Assembly (NCBI GenBank): GCA_017472305.1
Contig: JAFUQP010000002.1
Coordinates: 66,143-106,928, forward strand
Length of the DNA stretch: 40,786 bases
Origin: Clostridia bacterium
Lineage (GTDB): Bacteria > Bacillota > Clostridia > Oscillospirales > CAG-272
Reading direction: 5' to 3'
Below the pieces are notes generated by a model that did no database searches, was not told where the DNA came from, and was given only the letters and a program-made list of their open reading frames with translations. Both the position numbers and the translations under genes were made by a program. Each line of letters opens with the position of its first letter. The stretch's first letter is position 1. Positions 16,024-25,300 of the stretch are shown here, in pieces.

Positions 16024-17961
16024 ATGGGACTTACTATTGTTGAAAAGATTATTAAAAATCACATAGTTGAGGGCGAGATGGTGCGCGGCACCGAAATCGG
16101 ACTCAGAATCGACCAGACTCTCACGCAGGACGCGACCGGAACTATGGCATATCTTCAGCTTGAGGCTATGGAGATTGACAGAGTCAAAACCGAGCTTTCG
16201 GTTGCCTATATCGACCACAACACCCTTCAGTCGGGCTTTGAGAATGCCGACGACCACCGCTACATACAGACTGTAGCGAGAAAGCACGGCCTTCGCTTCT
16301 CCCGTCCCGGCAACGGCATCTGTCATCAGGTGCATCTTGAGCGCTTCGGCAAGCCCGGCAAGACTCTCATAGGCTCGGACAGCCATACTCCCACCGCGGG
16401 CGGTATCGGTATGCTCGGTATGGGTGCCGGCGGTCTTGACGTTGCGGTTGCAATGGGAGGCGGCGCATACTACATCACAATGCCCAGGGTTATCAAGGTT
16501 AACCTTGTCGGCAAGCTCTCCGACTACGTCGGCGCAAAGGACGTAATCCTCGAGGTATTAAGACTCCTCTCGGTCAAGGGCGGCGTCGGCGCGGTTATCG
16601 AATACTCGGGAGAGGGCGTTAAGACGCTTTCGGTTCCCCAGAGAGCTACAATCACGAATATGGGCGCAGAGCTCGGCGCAACAAGCTCTATATTCCCCTC
16701 GGACGCCGAAACCGAGAAGTTCCTTCGCGCGCAGGGCAGAGCCGAGGATTACATTCCTCTCGAGGCAGACCCCGACGCGGTATACGACAAGGAATACACC
16801 GTTGACCTCTCAGCTCTCCGTCCCCTTGCAGCTTGCCCTCACAGCCCCGATAACATCAAGAGTGTCGAGAGCCTTGCGGGCGCGAAGATTGACCAGGTTT
16901 GCATAGGCTCCTGCACCAACTCCTCGCTCTCGGATATGCTCACGGTTGCAAAAATGCTCAAGGGCAAAACCGTTCACCCCGACGTCAGCCTTTCGATTTC
17001 CCCCGGCTCAAAGCAGGTTTATACGATGCTCGCAGAGTGCGGCGCTCTTGCCGACCTTATCGCGGCAGGCGCGAGAATTCTCGAGTGCGCCTGCGGTCCC
17101 TGTATCGGAATGGGCTTCTCGCCGAAATCAAAGGGCGTCAGCCTTCGTACCTTCAACCGTAACTTCCTCGCTCGCTCGGGCACTGCCGATGCAAGCGTTT
17201 ATCTCGTATCCCCCGAAACCGCGGCGGCATCCGCTATTGCAGGTGTGTTCTGCGACCCGACAACCCTCGGCACAGCACCGAAAATCGATATGCCCGAGCG
17301 CTTCTCGATTAACGACAACCTTATAGAGCTCCCCGCAAGCGAGGAGGATGCAAAGGCACTCACCGTCGAGCGCGGACCTAACATCAAGCCTATCCCGAAG
17401 GGCGAGGCACCGAAGGAAAACCTCGAGTGCGAGCTTATCCTTAAGGTTGGCGACAACATTACAACCGACCACATTATGCCCGCGGGAGCAAAGATACTTC
17501 CCTACCGCTCGAACGTTCCGAAGCTCTCGGAGTTCTGCTTCACGGTATGCGACAAGGACTTCCCCGAAAGAGCGAAGGCGAAGGGCGGCGGAGTAATTCT
17601 CGGCGGTCAGAACTACGGACAGGGCTCGTCGCGTGAGCACGCGGCGCTCGTTCCGCTATACCTCGGTGTCAAGGCGGTTGTTGCAAAGAGCTTCGCCCGT
17701 ATCCACCAGGCGAACCTCATTAACTTCGGCATAGTCCCTATGACGCTTAAGTGCGAGGCTGACTACGACAAGATTGCCGAGGGCGAGAAAATTTATATCG
17801 AGGGCTTTGCAGAGGCTATCCGCTCAAAGGACGAGGCAGTCCTCGTTACCGAGCGCGGCGAGAAAATCCCGCTCGTCCTCACCCTCTCCGAGCGTCAGCG
17901 CGAGATACTTCTTGCAGGCGGCACGCTCAACTACACGAAGGCAAAATCAAGCGCAAAGTAA
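16024..17961 (+). CDS. Aconitate hydratase
   Basis: A 645-aa aconitase that isomerises citrate to isocitrate through a [4Fe-4S] cluster. Cluster ligands are Cys297 in CIGSCTNS and Cys357/Cys360 in ECACGPCIG. The substrate-binding ISDSHTPT-like segment is IGSDSHTPTAGGIG (about 117-130), and the swivel domain has GQGSSREHAALVP (about 535). The length, shorter than the 890-aa AcnA or 860-aa AcnB, matches the compact Aquifex-type aconitase of anaerobes. The start at 16024 (MGLTIVEKII) is chosen over an upstream ATG at 15973 that overlaps the gntR end, because AAGGA precedes it and family members start here. No isocitrate dehydrogenase is in the window. Confidence 0.95.
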   Translation: MGLTIVEKIIKNHIVEGEMVRGTEIGLRIDQTLTQDATGTMAYLQLEAMEIDRVKTELSVAYIDHNTLQSGFENADDHRYIQTVARKHGLRFSRPGNGICHQVHLERFGKPGKTLIGSDSHTPTAGGIGMLGMGAGGLDVAVAMGGGAYYITMPRVIKVNLVGKLSDYVGAKDVILEVLRLLSVKGGVGAVIEYSGEGVKTLSVPQRATITNMGAELGATSSIFPSDAETEKFLRAQGRAEDYIPLEADPDAVYDKEYTVDLSALRPLAACPHSPDNIKSVESLAGAKIDQVCIGSCTNSSLSDMLTVAKMLKGKTVHPDVSLSISPGSKQVYTMLAECGALADLIAAGARILECACGPCIGMGFSPKSKGVSLRTFNRNFLARSGTADASVYLVSPETAAASAIAGVFCDPTTLGTAPKIDMPERFSINDNLIELPASEEDAKALTVERGPNIKPIPKGEAPKENLECELILKVGDNITTDHIMPAGAKILPYRSNVPKLSEFCFTVCDKDFPERAKAKGGGVILGGQNYGQGSSREHAALVPLYLGVKAVVAKSFARIHQANLINFGIVPMTLKCEADYDKIAEGEKIYIEGFAEAIRSKDEAVLVTERGEKIPLVLTLSERQREILLAGGTLNYTKAKSSAK

Positions 17962-18087
17962 GCTTTTGGGCGTTTTTTGTAAATCATAATTTGCATTTTC
18001 GACACGTAAAGCGATTTTGTGACTATTTCCGTATCAGACATTTTAAAATCCCAGCGCCTCTTTTGGAACGAACGAAGGAGAAGCCTC

Positions 18088-18116
18088 TTGACCCGTCCTA
18101 TCGCAAGTGATATAAT
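18088..18116 (+). promoter_or_regulatory. Promoter upstream of the GH20 gene (distal)
   Basis: TTGACC (18088-18093), 17 bp, TATAAT (18111-18116). It lies 185 bp before the GH20 start. The region 17962-18301 otherwise holds no convincing gene. Confidence 0.6.
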
Positions 18117-18153
18117 TATGCTTGGCATAAGACGGGCAGGATTAGCATTTTAG

Positions 18154-18206
18154 TGCTATATTTCAGCACGAAAGTAGTTTGACTGCCATCGAATTTATGG
18201 TATAAT
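18154..18206 (+). promoter_or_regulatory. Second promoter of the GH20 gene with a flanking inverted repeat
   Basis: TTGACT (18179-18184), 16 bp, TATAAT (18201-18206). Just upstream, GTGCT and AGCAC form an inverted repeat with a 7-bp spacer, a possible regulator site. Confidence 0.5.
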
Positions 18207-18301
18207 CATAGCGTAATATGTCGCCCGAAGAGGGCGGCATACTTGCCGCAGCGGAGAATAACAGGCTGCGGACTAAAAGAAAAAAGCAAGAGGGGAAAGC
18301 A

Positions 18302-20152
18302 ATGAAACTTAATTTTAACGTATGTCCCTGCCTTGACGAGGGCATTGACAGACTTTCGGGAATACTCGGCTTCGAGAGAGGCGAGGGAATGGCCGTCACC
18401 GCCGTCGAGGGCGACAGAACAGGCGTTTGCCTTAAGGAAGGCAAGGCTACGGTTTACTACAGAAAAAAACACGAATTCTTCCGCGAGCTCGGTATTCTCG
18501 TAGAGCGTGCAAGGACCTCGTCGGAATTCGATATCACAGAGGACGGCTTCTTTGAAACCGTCAGCACTATGATTGACGCCTCGCGCTGTGCTGTTCCCAC
18601 CGTTAAGACCGCGAAAAGGCTTCTCGATTACCTTGCGGTTATGGGCTACGGAATGATGATGCTCTACACCGAGGACGTTGTCGAGCTTGCAGACAAGCCA
18701 TACTTCGGATATATGCGCGGCAGATACACCGTCGCGGATTTACGCGAGATTGACGACTACGCATACGTATACGGCATTGAGGTTATTCCCTGCATCGAGT
18801 GCTACGGCCACATGGAGAAATACCTCATCTGGCCCGAGGCAGCTCCGATAAAGGATACCGCAGGCGTGCTTCTTGCAAGAGAGGAAAAAACCTTCGAGTT
18901 CGTCGAGCTTCTTATTTCCACCGTTTCCTCGGCATTCCGCTCAAAGAGAATACATATCGGTATGGACGAGGCTTGGGATATGGGCCGCGGTGCGTTCCTT
19001 GACAAGCACGGCTACGTTCCCCCCTTCGATATCTTCAACGAGTTTATGGAGCGTCTTATCGGCATTACGAATAAGTACGGCCTCACTCCTATGATGTGGA
19101 GCGATATGTACTTCAGAATAAGCAACAAAAATGGTGACGGCTACTACGAGGAGGATATTGAAATTCCCGATTGGGTTAAGGCAAAAATCCCCGAGGAGGT
19201 AGAGCTTGTATTCTGGCACTACGGCGAGAAGCACGAGTGCGACGACTATATGCTGAGAAAGCACAACGACCTCGGCAGAAAGGTTATCTATGCCGGCGGA
19301 AGTTGGGGTTGGATAGGTCACTTCCCCGAGCACAACTACACAATGAGCACCACACGCTTCTCGCTCAATGCCTGCAGAAATAACAACGTTCGCGAGGCAA
19401 TGCTGACGGTTTGGTGCAACGACAACGCAGAGTGCGACACCTTCGCAAACCTCTTCGACCTCTCCTACTTTGCAGAGCTCTGCTATAATAAGGACGTAAC
19501 CGAGGCGGAGCTGAAGGCTCGCTTCGAGGCTTGCACGGGCGGCTCTTACGATGCCTTCTACGCAATGTCCTACTACCACAACGACTTTGAAAGACAGAAG
19601 GAGCACGAGAGATATTCGACAAGATTCCTCGGCAAGCCGCTCTTCTGGCAGGATATTCTCGAGGGACTCTACGACTCTCACCTCTTCGAAAAGAAGATGT
19701 CCGACCACTACGCATACGCAAGAGAGCTTATGAAGGGCTACTCGGGCGGCGAGTGGGGCTACCTCTACGATTACGCGGTGGCAGTCTTTGACTACCTTGC
19801 GAAGAAAACCGAGATTGCAGAGCTGCTCTACCCCGCTTACAAGGCAGGCGACAGGGCTACACTCAAGAAAATCGCAGATGAGCTTCTTCCAGCGCTCCGC
19901 GAGGCAACAGACAAAGTTCACAAGGAGCATAAGCGCACCTGGCACCATACCTACAAGGCTATCGGCTGGGCAAACCTCGACGTAAGATACGGCGGCGTCA
20001 AGGAGAGATGCGACACCGCTGCATGGATGATTAACTCCTACCTTTCGGGAGAGCTTGACTCTATCGAGGCACTCGAGGAGGACAGACTCAACAAGTCGCT
20101 TTCGGGCTTCGTGCACTACTCGGGAATTGCAACCCCCAACCTCAAGACCTAA
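18302..20152 (+). CDS. Glycoside hydrolase family 20, beta-N-acetylhexosaminidase-like
   Basis: A 616-aa protein with no signal peptide, so probably cytoplasmic. The TIM barrel shows strands LDYLAVMGYGMMMLYTED, VYGIEVIPCIECYGHMEKYLIWPE and KRIHIGMDEAWDMGRG. The Asp222-Glu223 pair in GMDEAWD is the substrate-assisted catalytic pair of GH20, corresponding to GxDE in known enzymes. The N-terminal 100 residues form the preceding alpha/beta domain and the C-terminal 200 are helical. It should release terminal N-acetylglucosamine or N-acetylgalactosamine from imported oligosaccharides. The start at 18302 (MKLNFNVCPC) has GAGGGGAAA upstream and is preferred over an in-frame ATG at 18218, which would overlap the promoter region. 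It is transcribed alone and ends at a bidirectional terminator. Confidence 0.82.
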   Translation: MKLNFNVCPCLDEGIDRLSGILGFERGEGMAVTAVEGDRTGVCLKEGKATVYYRKKHEFFRELGILVERARTSSEFDITEDGFFETVSTMIDASRCAVPTVKTAKRLLDYLAVMGYGMMMLYTEDVVELADKPYFGYMRGRYTVADLREIDDYAYVYGIEVIPCIECYGHMEKYLIWPEAAPIKDTAGVLLAREEKTFEFVELLISTVSSAFRSKRIHIGMDEAWDMGRGAFLDKHGYVPPFDIFNEFMERLIGITNKYGLTPMMWSDMYFRISNKNGDGYYEEDIEIPDWVKAKIPEEVELVFWHYGEKHECDDYMLRKHNDLGRKVIYAGGSWGWIGHFPEHNYTMSTTRFSLNACRNNNVREAMLTVWCNDNAECDTFANLFDLSYFAELCYNKDVTEAELKARFEACTGGSYDAFYAMSYYHNDFERQKEHERYSTRFLGKPLFWQDILEGLYDSHLFEKKMSDHYAYARELMKGYSGGEWGYLYDYAVAVFDYLAKKTEIAELLYPAYKAGDRATLKKIADELLPALREATDKVHKEHKRTWHHTYKAIGWANLDVRYGGVKERCDTAAWMINSYLSGELDSIEALEEDRLNKSLSGFVHYSGIATPNLKT

Positions 20153-20244
20153 ATCCGATGAAGCGAGTCGGCTAAAAAGGCAGAAGCCTTGAAAAGCTTG
20201 AGCAGCAGTCTTGCAATCCTAATAACCATAGACGAATGAACAGA

Positions 20245-20280
20245 AAAAAGAGAGAGCATTTCAAAATGTCCTCTCTTTTT
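20245..20280. terminator. Bidirectional intrinsic terminator between GH20 and the small lipoprotein gene
   Basis: AAAAAGAGAG (20245-20254) pairs with CTCTCTTTTT (20271-20280), with an inner CATT/AATG extension. The flanking A-run and T-run serve both converging transcripts. Confidence 0.9.
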
Positions 20281-20301
20281 GCTTTTAGTAGAGCTTACAG
20301 C

Positions 20302-20703
20302 TTATTTCGCGGTATACGTTGTTTTACCGATTTTTATATATCCGTCGCCCTGCTCAAAATTCTGCTCGTAAAAATACTTGTTACCTGAGCTATCCATAAT
20401 ATAAGCAAAGCCTATGACTCTGGTATCGGCATAGCAGGTTATCTTTCCGTCGGAAAGCTTGTAAGTCATTTCAAGCTCCGTAATGTCGCTGACAACCTTT
20501 TCAAAAGTGCCGTCATTATAGGCGTAGTCATAGGTAGTTGACTTATAGAGTATCTTATTACCCTTGAATGTCAGCTCCACCTTTCCTATATCGCCCTCGG
20601 AAATGTACTCGCCGCTGATTTTTTCGCCGCAGGAAACAAGCAGCATAGCGAGCGTTGCAAACGCAAGCATAAGTACGATGATTTTAGCCAGAATTCTTTT
20701 CAT
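20302..20703 (-). CDS. Small lipoprotein of unknown function
   Basis: A 133-aa protein with a strong lipoprotein signal: MKRILAKIIVLMLAF leads to lipobox LLVSC. The mature part (about 110 residues) looks beta-rich, opening GEKISGEYISEGDIGKVELTF, and resembles small lipocalin- or META-like extracytoplasmic domains, though no family was recognised. Start choice: the upstream ATG at 20709 has GGAGG only 1 nt before it, whereas the ATG at 20703 has a 7-nt spacing, so 20703 is used. It is divergently transcribed from the Xre regulator at 20863, and its consensus promoter is overlain by a palindromic operator, so it is probably that regulator's target. Confidence 0.75.
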   Translation of the reverse strand: MKRILAKIIVLMLAFATLAMLLVSCGEKISGEYISEGDIGKVELTFKGNKILYKSTTYDYAYNDGTFEKVVSDITELEMTYKLSDGKITCYADTRVIGFAYIMDSSGNKYFYEQNFEQGDGYIKIGKTTYTAK

Positions 20704-20754
20704 TTTCATTCCTCCAATGTTTTTTATTGAACGGTGCTGTCCAATATATTACAT

Positions 20755-20809
20755 ATTATAACCTATTTCAGGTTAAATGTCAATACCCTAATTCAGGTTA
20801 TTGTATAAT
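20755..20809. promoter_or_regulatory. Divergent promoters with two 17-bp Xre-type operators
   Basis: Toward the lipoprotein gene: TTGACA (20783-20778), 17 bp, TATAAT (20760-20755), a perfect consensus. Toward xre: a TATAAT at 20804-20809 with a weak -35. Two near-identical 17-bp sites are present, with arms TAACCT and AGGTTA. Site 1 (20759-20775) is a perfect 6-bp-arm palindrome filling the lipoprotein spacer. Site 2 (20784-20800) has one mismatch in the left arm and overlaps the xre promoter. They are exactly 25 bp apart. Confidence 0.75.
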
Positions 20810-20862
20810 TTTTTTCGTAAGCCGTACAACAGACGGAAAGAACGAAGGAAGGAATTTAAAAA

Positions 20863-21075
20863 ATGTATCCTAGATTAAGGGACTTAAGGCAGGACAGAGA
20901 CTTAAATCAGACGGAGCTTGCAAGGGTACTCGGTATGTCGCAGACCGGTTACTCAAAATACGAAACAGGAGAAAACGACGTACCTACCGAGGTTCTCATT
21001 AAGCTTTCCCGTTTTTACAATACAAGCATTGACTATCTTCTGGGGGAAACGAACAACCCAAAAAGGTATCTTTAA
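20863..21075 (+). CDS. Xre family HTH regulator, single-domain
   Basis: A 70-aa protein that is essentially one lambda-repressor-like helix-turn-helix: LRDLRQDRDLNQTELARVLG, then MSQTGYSKYETGENDVPTEV with recognition helix around residues 27-36, and the closing YNTSIDYLLGETNNP. Many clostridial Xre proteins of this size act as small repressors with no sensor domain. GAAGGAAGGAA precedes the ATG. It is divergent from the small lipoprotein gene, and two matched palindromes lie in the shared promoter region, so it probably represses both genes. A terminator follows at 21086. Confidence 0.92.
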   Translation: MYPRLRDLRQDRDLNQTELARVLGMSQTGYSKYETGENDVPTEVLIKLSRFYNTSIDYLLGETNNPKRYL

Positions 21076-21085
21076 TAACCGCAAT

Positions 21086-21117
21086 GGACGGAGAGTCGTT
21101 TTTCTCCGTCCTTTTTT
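21086..21117 (+). terminator. Intrinsic terminator of the xre gene
   Basis: GGACGGAGA (21086-21094) pairs with TCTCCGTCC (21103-21111), followed by six T. Confidence 0.93.
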
Positions 21118-21176
21118 ATTTACGCAACAAAAATTTTCTATTTTTTTAAATATATTCCCAGAGTCTTGGGACAATA

Positions 21177-21205
21177 TTTACAAAATCGTTTTAGGGGTGT
21201 ATAAT
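21177..21205 (+). promoter_or_regulatory. Promoter upstream of the PocR/AraC regulator gene
   Basis: TTTACA (21177-21182), 17 bp, TATAAT (21200-21205). It predicts a long leader of about 175 nt that contains the direct repeats at 21272-21310. Confidence 0.6.
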
Positions 21206-21271
21206 TAAAATCGGAAGGAAGCCCCTTGGATTTAAGTGTTTTTTCAATGTAATAAAGCTGTTTTTATCAAA

Positions 21272-21310
21272 TCAATAAGAGCTTTTTAATTTCAATATGA
21301 GCTTTTTAAT
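21272..21310 (+). repeat. Two 19-bp direct repeats at a 20-bp period, probable AraC-type sites
   Basis: TCAATAAGAGCTTTTTAAT (21272-21290) and TCAATATGAGCTTTTTAAT (21292-21310) differ at one base. Direct repeats set about two helical turns apart are the usual DNA target of AraC-family proteins. They lie upstream of an AraC-family gene, so autoregulation is likely. A weaker related segment lies near 21244-21268. Confidence 0.6.
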
Positions 21311-21388
21311 CAAAGGAGTGTTTTGATAAATCGCTCAAAGAACACCGATTGATTATCACTACAATAAATCTTTAATGCGGAGGTTATT

Positions 21389-22243
21389 ATGTCGTTTACG
21401 TTTGATGCGGAGCGCCTGGAGAAGGTGCTTGCGGATTTTTACCGCGCCACGGGCGCACCTATGGACCTGTTGAAGCCCGACGTAACCTCTGTGTACGTTC
21501 CGCTGCTCGGTACAAAAAAATACTGCGACGTTATCCGCGACACGAGAGTGGGCAGACAGAGATGCGGCGCGGATAACCTCTATCTTGTCGAGCAGTGCAA
21601 CAAGACGAAGGACGCCGCCGTTCAGGTCTGCCACGCGAAGGTCGTGCATCTTATGGTGCCGGTGCTATCGGGCGACGAAATAGTTGCCTATCTTGCAATC
21701 GGCCGCTTCAGAACGGCAGACAGCTTCCCGAAGGACAACAACCCCCTCGCCGACCTTCCGCTTGACGAGGAGGAGATGTGCCTTGCGTGGGACGAGCTGA
21801 CGCATATTGACGATATGCCGCTTGACAGCATAATCTCGCTTGCGAAGATAGTTGCGTCATATCTCGTGTCGGAGAAGATTATCAAGACGGTAAGCAACGA
21901 GAACCTCGAGAGGGTTGAGGAGTTTATCGACGAGCACCTCTCCGAGGACCTCTCAATAGAGCGAATCTCGCGCGAAACAAACATTTCAAAGAGCGTGCTT
22001 TACAGAAACTTCAGCTCGCACCTCGGTATCACCGTCAGCGAGTATATTAACCTCAAGCGTGTCGAGGTGTCTGTCGGACTGCTTATAAAAACCGACCTGT
22101 CGATAGACGAGATAGCGCACAGAGCGGGCTTCTCCTCGTCGGCATACTACGTCAGCGTGTTCAAGAGGTGCAAGGGTATGACTCCCCTGCAATTCAGAAA
22201 GAAGAAGTTTTTGCGAGTCAACAAATGCGACTCATCTTTGTAA
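21389..22243 (+). CDS. AraC family regulator with PocR sensory domain
   Basis: A 284-aa regulator. Residues 1-165 match the PocR ligand-binding fold: a cysteine-rich first half (YCDVIRDTRVGRQRCGADN, then VQVCHAKVVHLMVPVL) followed by DEIVAYLAIGRFR. Residues about 180-275 are the double helix-turn-helix, with LSEDLSIERISRETNISKSVLYRNF and LSIDEIAHRAGFSSSAYYVSVFKR ending at the usual GMTPLQFRKK. PocR domains are thought to bind small organic molecules or redox-sensitive ligands; the ligand here is unknown. GGAGGTTATT precedes the ATG. It sits upstream, in the same direction, of the large lipoprotein gene and is its likely regulator. Confidence 0.9.
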   Translation: MSFTFDAERLEKVLADFYRATGAPMDLLKPDVTSVYVPLLGTKKYCDVIRDTRVGRQRCGADNLYLVEQCNKTKDAAVQVCHAKVVHLMVPVLSGDEIVAYLAIGRFRTADSFPKDNNPLADLPLDEEEMCLAWDELTHIDDMPLDSIISLAKIVASYLVSEKIIKTVSNENLERVEEFIDEHLSEDLSIERISRETNISKSVLYRNFSSHLGITVSEYINLKRVEVSVGLLIKTDLSIDEIAHRAGFSSSAYYVSVFKRCKGMTPLQFRKKKFLRVNKCDSSL

Positions 22244-22261
22244 ATATTAGTTTGCATTTCT

Positions 22262-22281
22262 AGGCGCAATTCCGCCTTTTT
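22262..22281 (+). terminator. Weak intrinsic terminator between regulator and lipoprotein genes
   Basis: AGGCG (22262-22266) and CGCCT (22273-22277) form a 5-bp stem followed by a T-run. The stem is short, so read-through or attenuation is likely. Confidence 0.5.
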
Positions 22282-22325
22282 AAGTGTTTTTCACACTCCA
22301 GCACTTTTACGAAAGGATATTCTCT

Positions 22326-25300
22326 ATGAAAGGAAAGATTATATCGGTTGTTATACTCCTGCTCGCCCTTATATTATCTATAGCGTCCTGCCACGTATCC
22401 GACGGCACGGGCGACTCGGGCAGCTCCTCGGGTAGCGGTCAGACGGGCGGCAGTGGCACAGGCAGCACAAGCCCCGACTCGGGCGACGAAGATAGCGGCG
22501 GAAGCGCCGACTCGCCTCCCACAGGCTACATATATGAGAACGGCTCGGAGCTTAAGATTGTTTTCTCCGACTCTCGCCTCTATGAGCTTGCCTCGGCTCT
22601 TAAGGACAGAATAACCAACTACTCTACGGCAACGGTTACCCTCGTATCCGACACCGAGGAGAAATACGAGCACGAGATTATTCTCGGCGTAACCGACCGA
22701 CCTCTCTCCGGCAAGGCGTACAGAAGGCTCTCGAGAATGGACAAATCCGAGGGCAACACCGCCTATACGCTATATTCCGACGGCTCGTCGGTGGCGGTAG
22801 CCTTCGACGACGATTTCTACGGCTCGGCTATGGCTGACTCGGTAGGCTACCTTTCGGAGAGCATTATAGCGAAGAACTCCTCGCTCTCGCTCCCTGTGGG
22901 AAGAATTGCCGAGCGCGAGTACGACCCTCTCGAGGGTGTGCGAGAGCTTGATAAAAAGAGGCAGGACGAGCAGTTTGCCGCTCTTGCCGAGGAAATAACC
23001 GAAAAATACGGCGAAGGGTATGCAGAGGCAACCGTCGAGGCGCTTCGCGATTACTACTCGCTTTATACCGACAACCTCGTTTTGTGGTTTGCCAACCTCT
23101 ACGACCCCTCAGTCGGCGGCTACTACTATTCAAACTCCGCGCGTGACACCGTAGGCTTCCTTCCCGACGTCGAGAGCACGACGCAGGCGCTCAACTTCAT
23201 TGTCGGCTCGGGAATGGCGCAGTCGGTCGGCGGCAGATACTCCGACGTAATCTCCGACACAATGCGGGAAGAAATCATAGGCTTCGTAAGAGGGCTTCAG
23301 GATAAAAACGGCTACTTCTATCACCCGCAGTGGGGCAAGGAGCTGACCGACGTGAACGTTTCGCGCCGCTCGCGCGACCTCAACTGGGCTACGGGAATTC
23401 TTAAGGCGCTTGGCGCTAATCCGATATACGACACCCCCTCGGGAATGAAGGGTGAGAGCGCCTCGCCCGTATCAATGACGGGTATGCTCGGCTCGAGTGT
23501 CACGGCAGCGGTATCGCGCGCGGTTATTCCGACAGCCTCGTCGGCAACCGTTTCACCACAGCTCCGTACTAAGGAAGCGCTTCTCGAGTACCTTGACGCC
23601 TTCGATATGAAGAACGACTCCTACTTTGCAGGCAACGAGCTCGGCTCGCAGGCAGGTGAGATACTCGAAAGGGATAAGCAGCTCGAGAGCGCGGGCGCAG
23701 ACTGGCGCGCAAGCGAAATAATTATAGATTTCCTCAACCGAAAGCAGATACCCGAAACAGGCACCTGGCACTACGAGAGAAACTATATGGGAGTCAACGG
23801 ACTTCTTAAAATTTCCGGACTGTATAACTCTCTCGGAGTTAAAATGAATTACCCCCTCGTTGCGGCGGAGTCGGCGATAGCGGCAATTACCACCTCGGAA
23901 GAGCCCTTGACGATATGCTATGCATATAACGCGTGGTTCTCGGTGACGAATATTCAGAAAAATCTCCGTGAGTACAGCGACGACAAGGAGGAGGGCGAAA
24001 AGCAAGCGGCAGCTCTCTCTCTTGCCATAATGGAGAACGCGCCCGAGTCGATAAGAGCGACGAAGGAAAAATACCTCAAGTTTTTGAAATACGACGGCTC
24101 ATTCTCCTATAACCAGACCTCAAGCGCGGCAAACGCGCAGGGACTCCCCGTAGCAATCCCTGGCACGAACGAGGGCGACGTTAACGCCACCGAAATAGGC
24201 ACGGCGGGAGTTCTCGGACATATCTACGGTGCGCTTGGACTTCGGAAGGTTCCCTTCTTCGGCGACTCGCACAGGCTTCTTTATCTTTGCACAATCGACT
24301 CGCTCGGTGCGGTTATCAAGGACGTAGAAAACGACGAGGTCGGCTACGTAACCTACGACGAGGACTCCCCGGGAAGAGAGCCGAGCGACGTTACAGGCTC
24401 ACGAACCTCGTCGGGAAGCCTTACCGTAATACGCGACGAGCGCGAGGAAAAGACGGGTAACGTTCTAAAGCTCGTTTCGGTAAACGACGGCGGCGACACT
24501 CTCGTCTATTCCTGCGACAGTATGAGAGCCGACCTTAAGTGCTTCGTCTTTGAAACCGAAATGTGCGTCACCTCGTCCGACGTCAGCGGAAACATAATGC
24601 AGATTTACCTCGGCAACAAGGCTTATATGCTCAACGTCAAGGTAGAAAACGGCAAAATCCGACTTTCCGACGTTTCCTCGGGCTCGAATCCGAGGCTTGA
24701 AAACGATTTTGGTGTCGAGATAGAGCTCGGCAAGTGGTTCCACCTCAAGGCGGAATACTATGCAGCAGACGAGGAGAACGTCAGAGCGAAGGTCTACGTT
24801 GACGGCGAGCTGGTCGGTGTTACCGACAACTATTACGACGCCTCGGCGGCAAGGCTCAACGGAAAGCGCGGAAAGCCAAACCAGCACTACACCGAGGCAT
24901 CGGTATACGCGATGTCCTACCACAATATGGAGGTGCTGTTTGACAACACCGCAAGCTACAAAACAAGAACGCCCTTCCGCGCGGTAACACCGCTTGATAA
25001 GCAGCCTCACGTCAATATCGACGACGAGAAGCATATCCTCGGACCTGCCGACCCCGACACGGGTAACGGCGCGTACTACAACAACGAGGAAATCACCGAC
25101 GCCACGAGATTCCACTACGGAATGATGGGCTATCCTATGCCTGCCCTCTCGGGCTCGCTCTACGCCTCGTCGTCGGTTGAAGGCGGTATGCTCAAATTCA
25201 AGAGAACGGCTGCGGCAGGCTCGGGCGAGAGCTATATTAACTTCAGAGTAATTCCCCCGACAGGCGACTTTGCGAGCCCCGCGACGGTAATAGAGTTCGA

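Noticed and set aside
18941-20116. 391-aa minus-strand open frame opposite the GH20 gene, and similar long antisense frames elsewhere (e.g. 31658-32773)
   Set aside because: They mirror high-GC third-position codon use of well-supported genes on the other strand, lack ribosome sites and show no family motifs.
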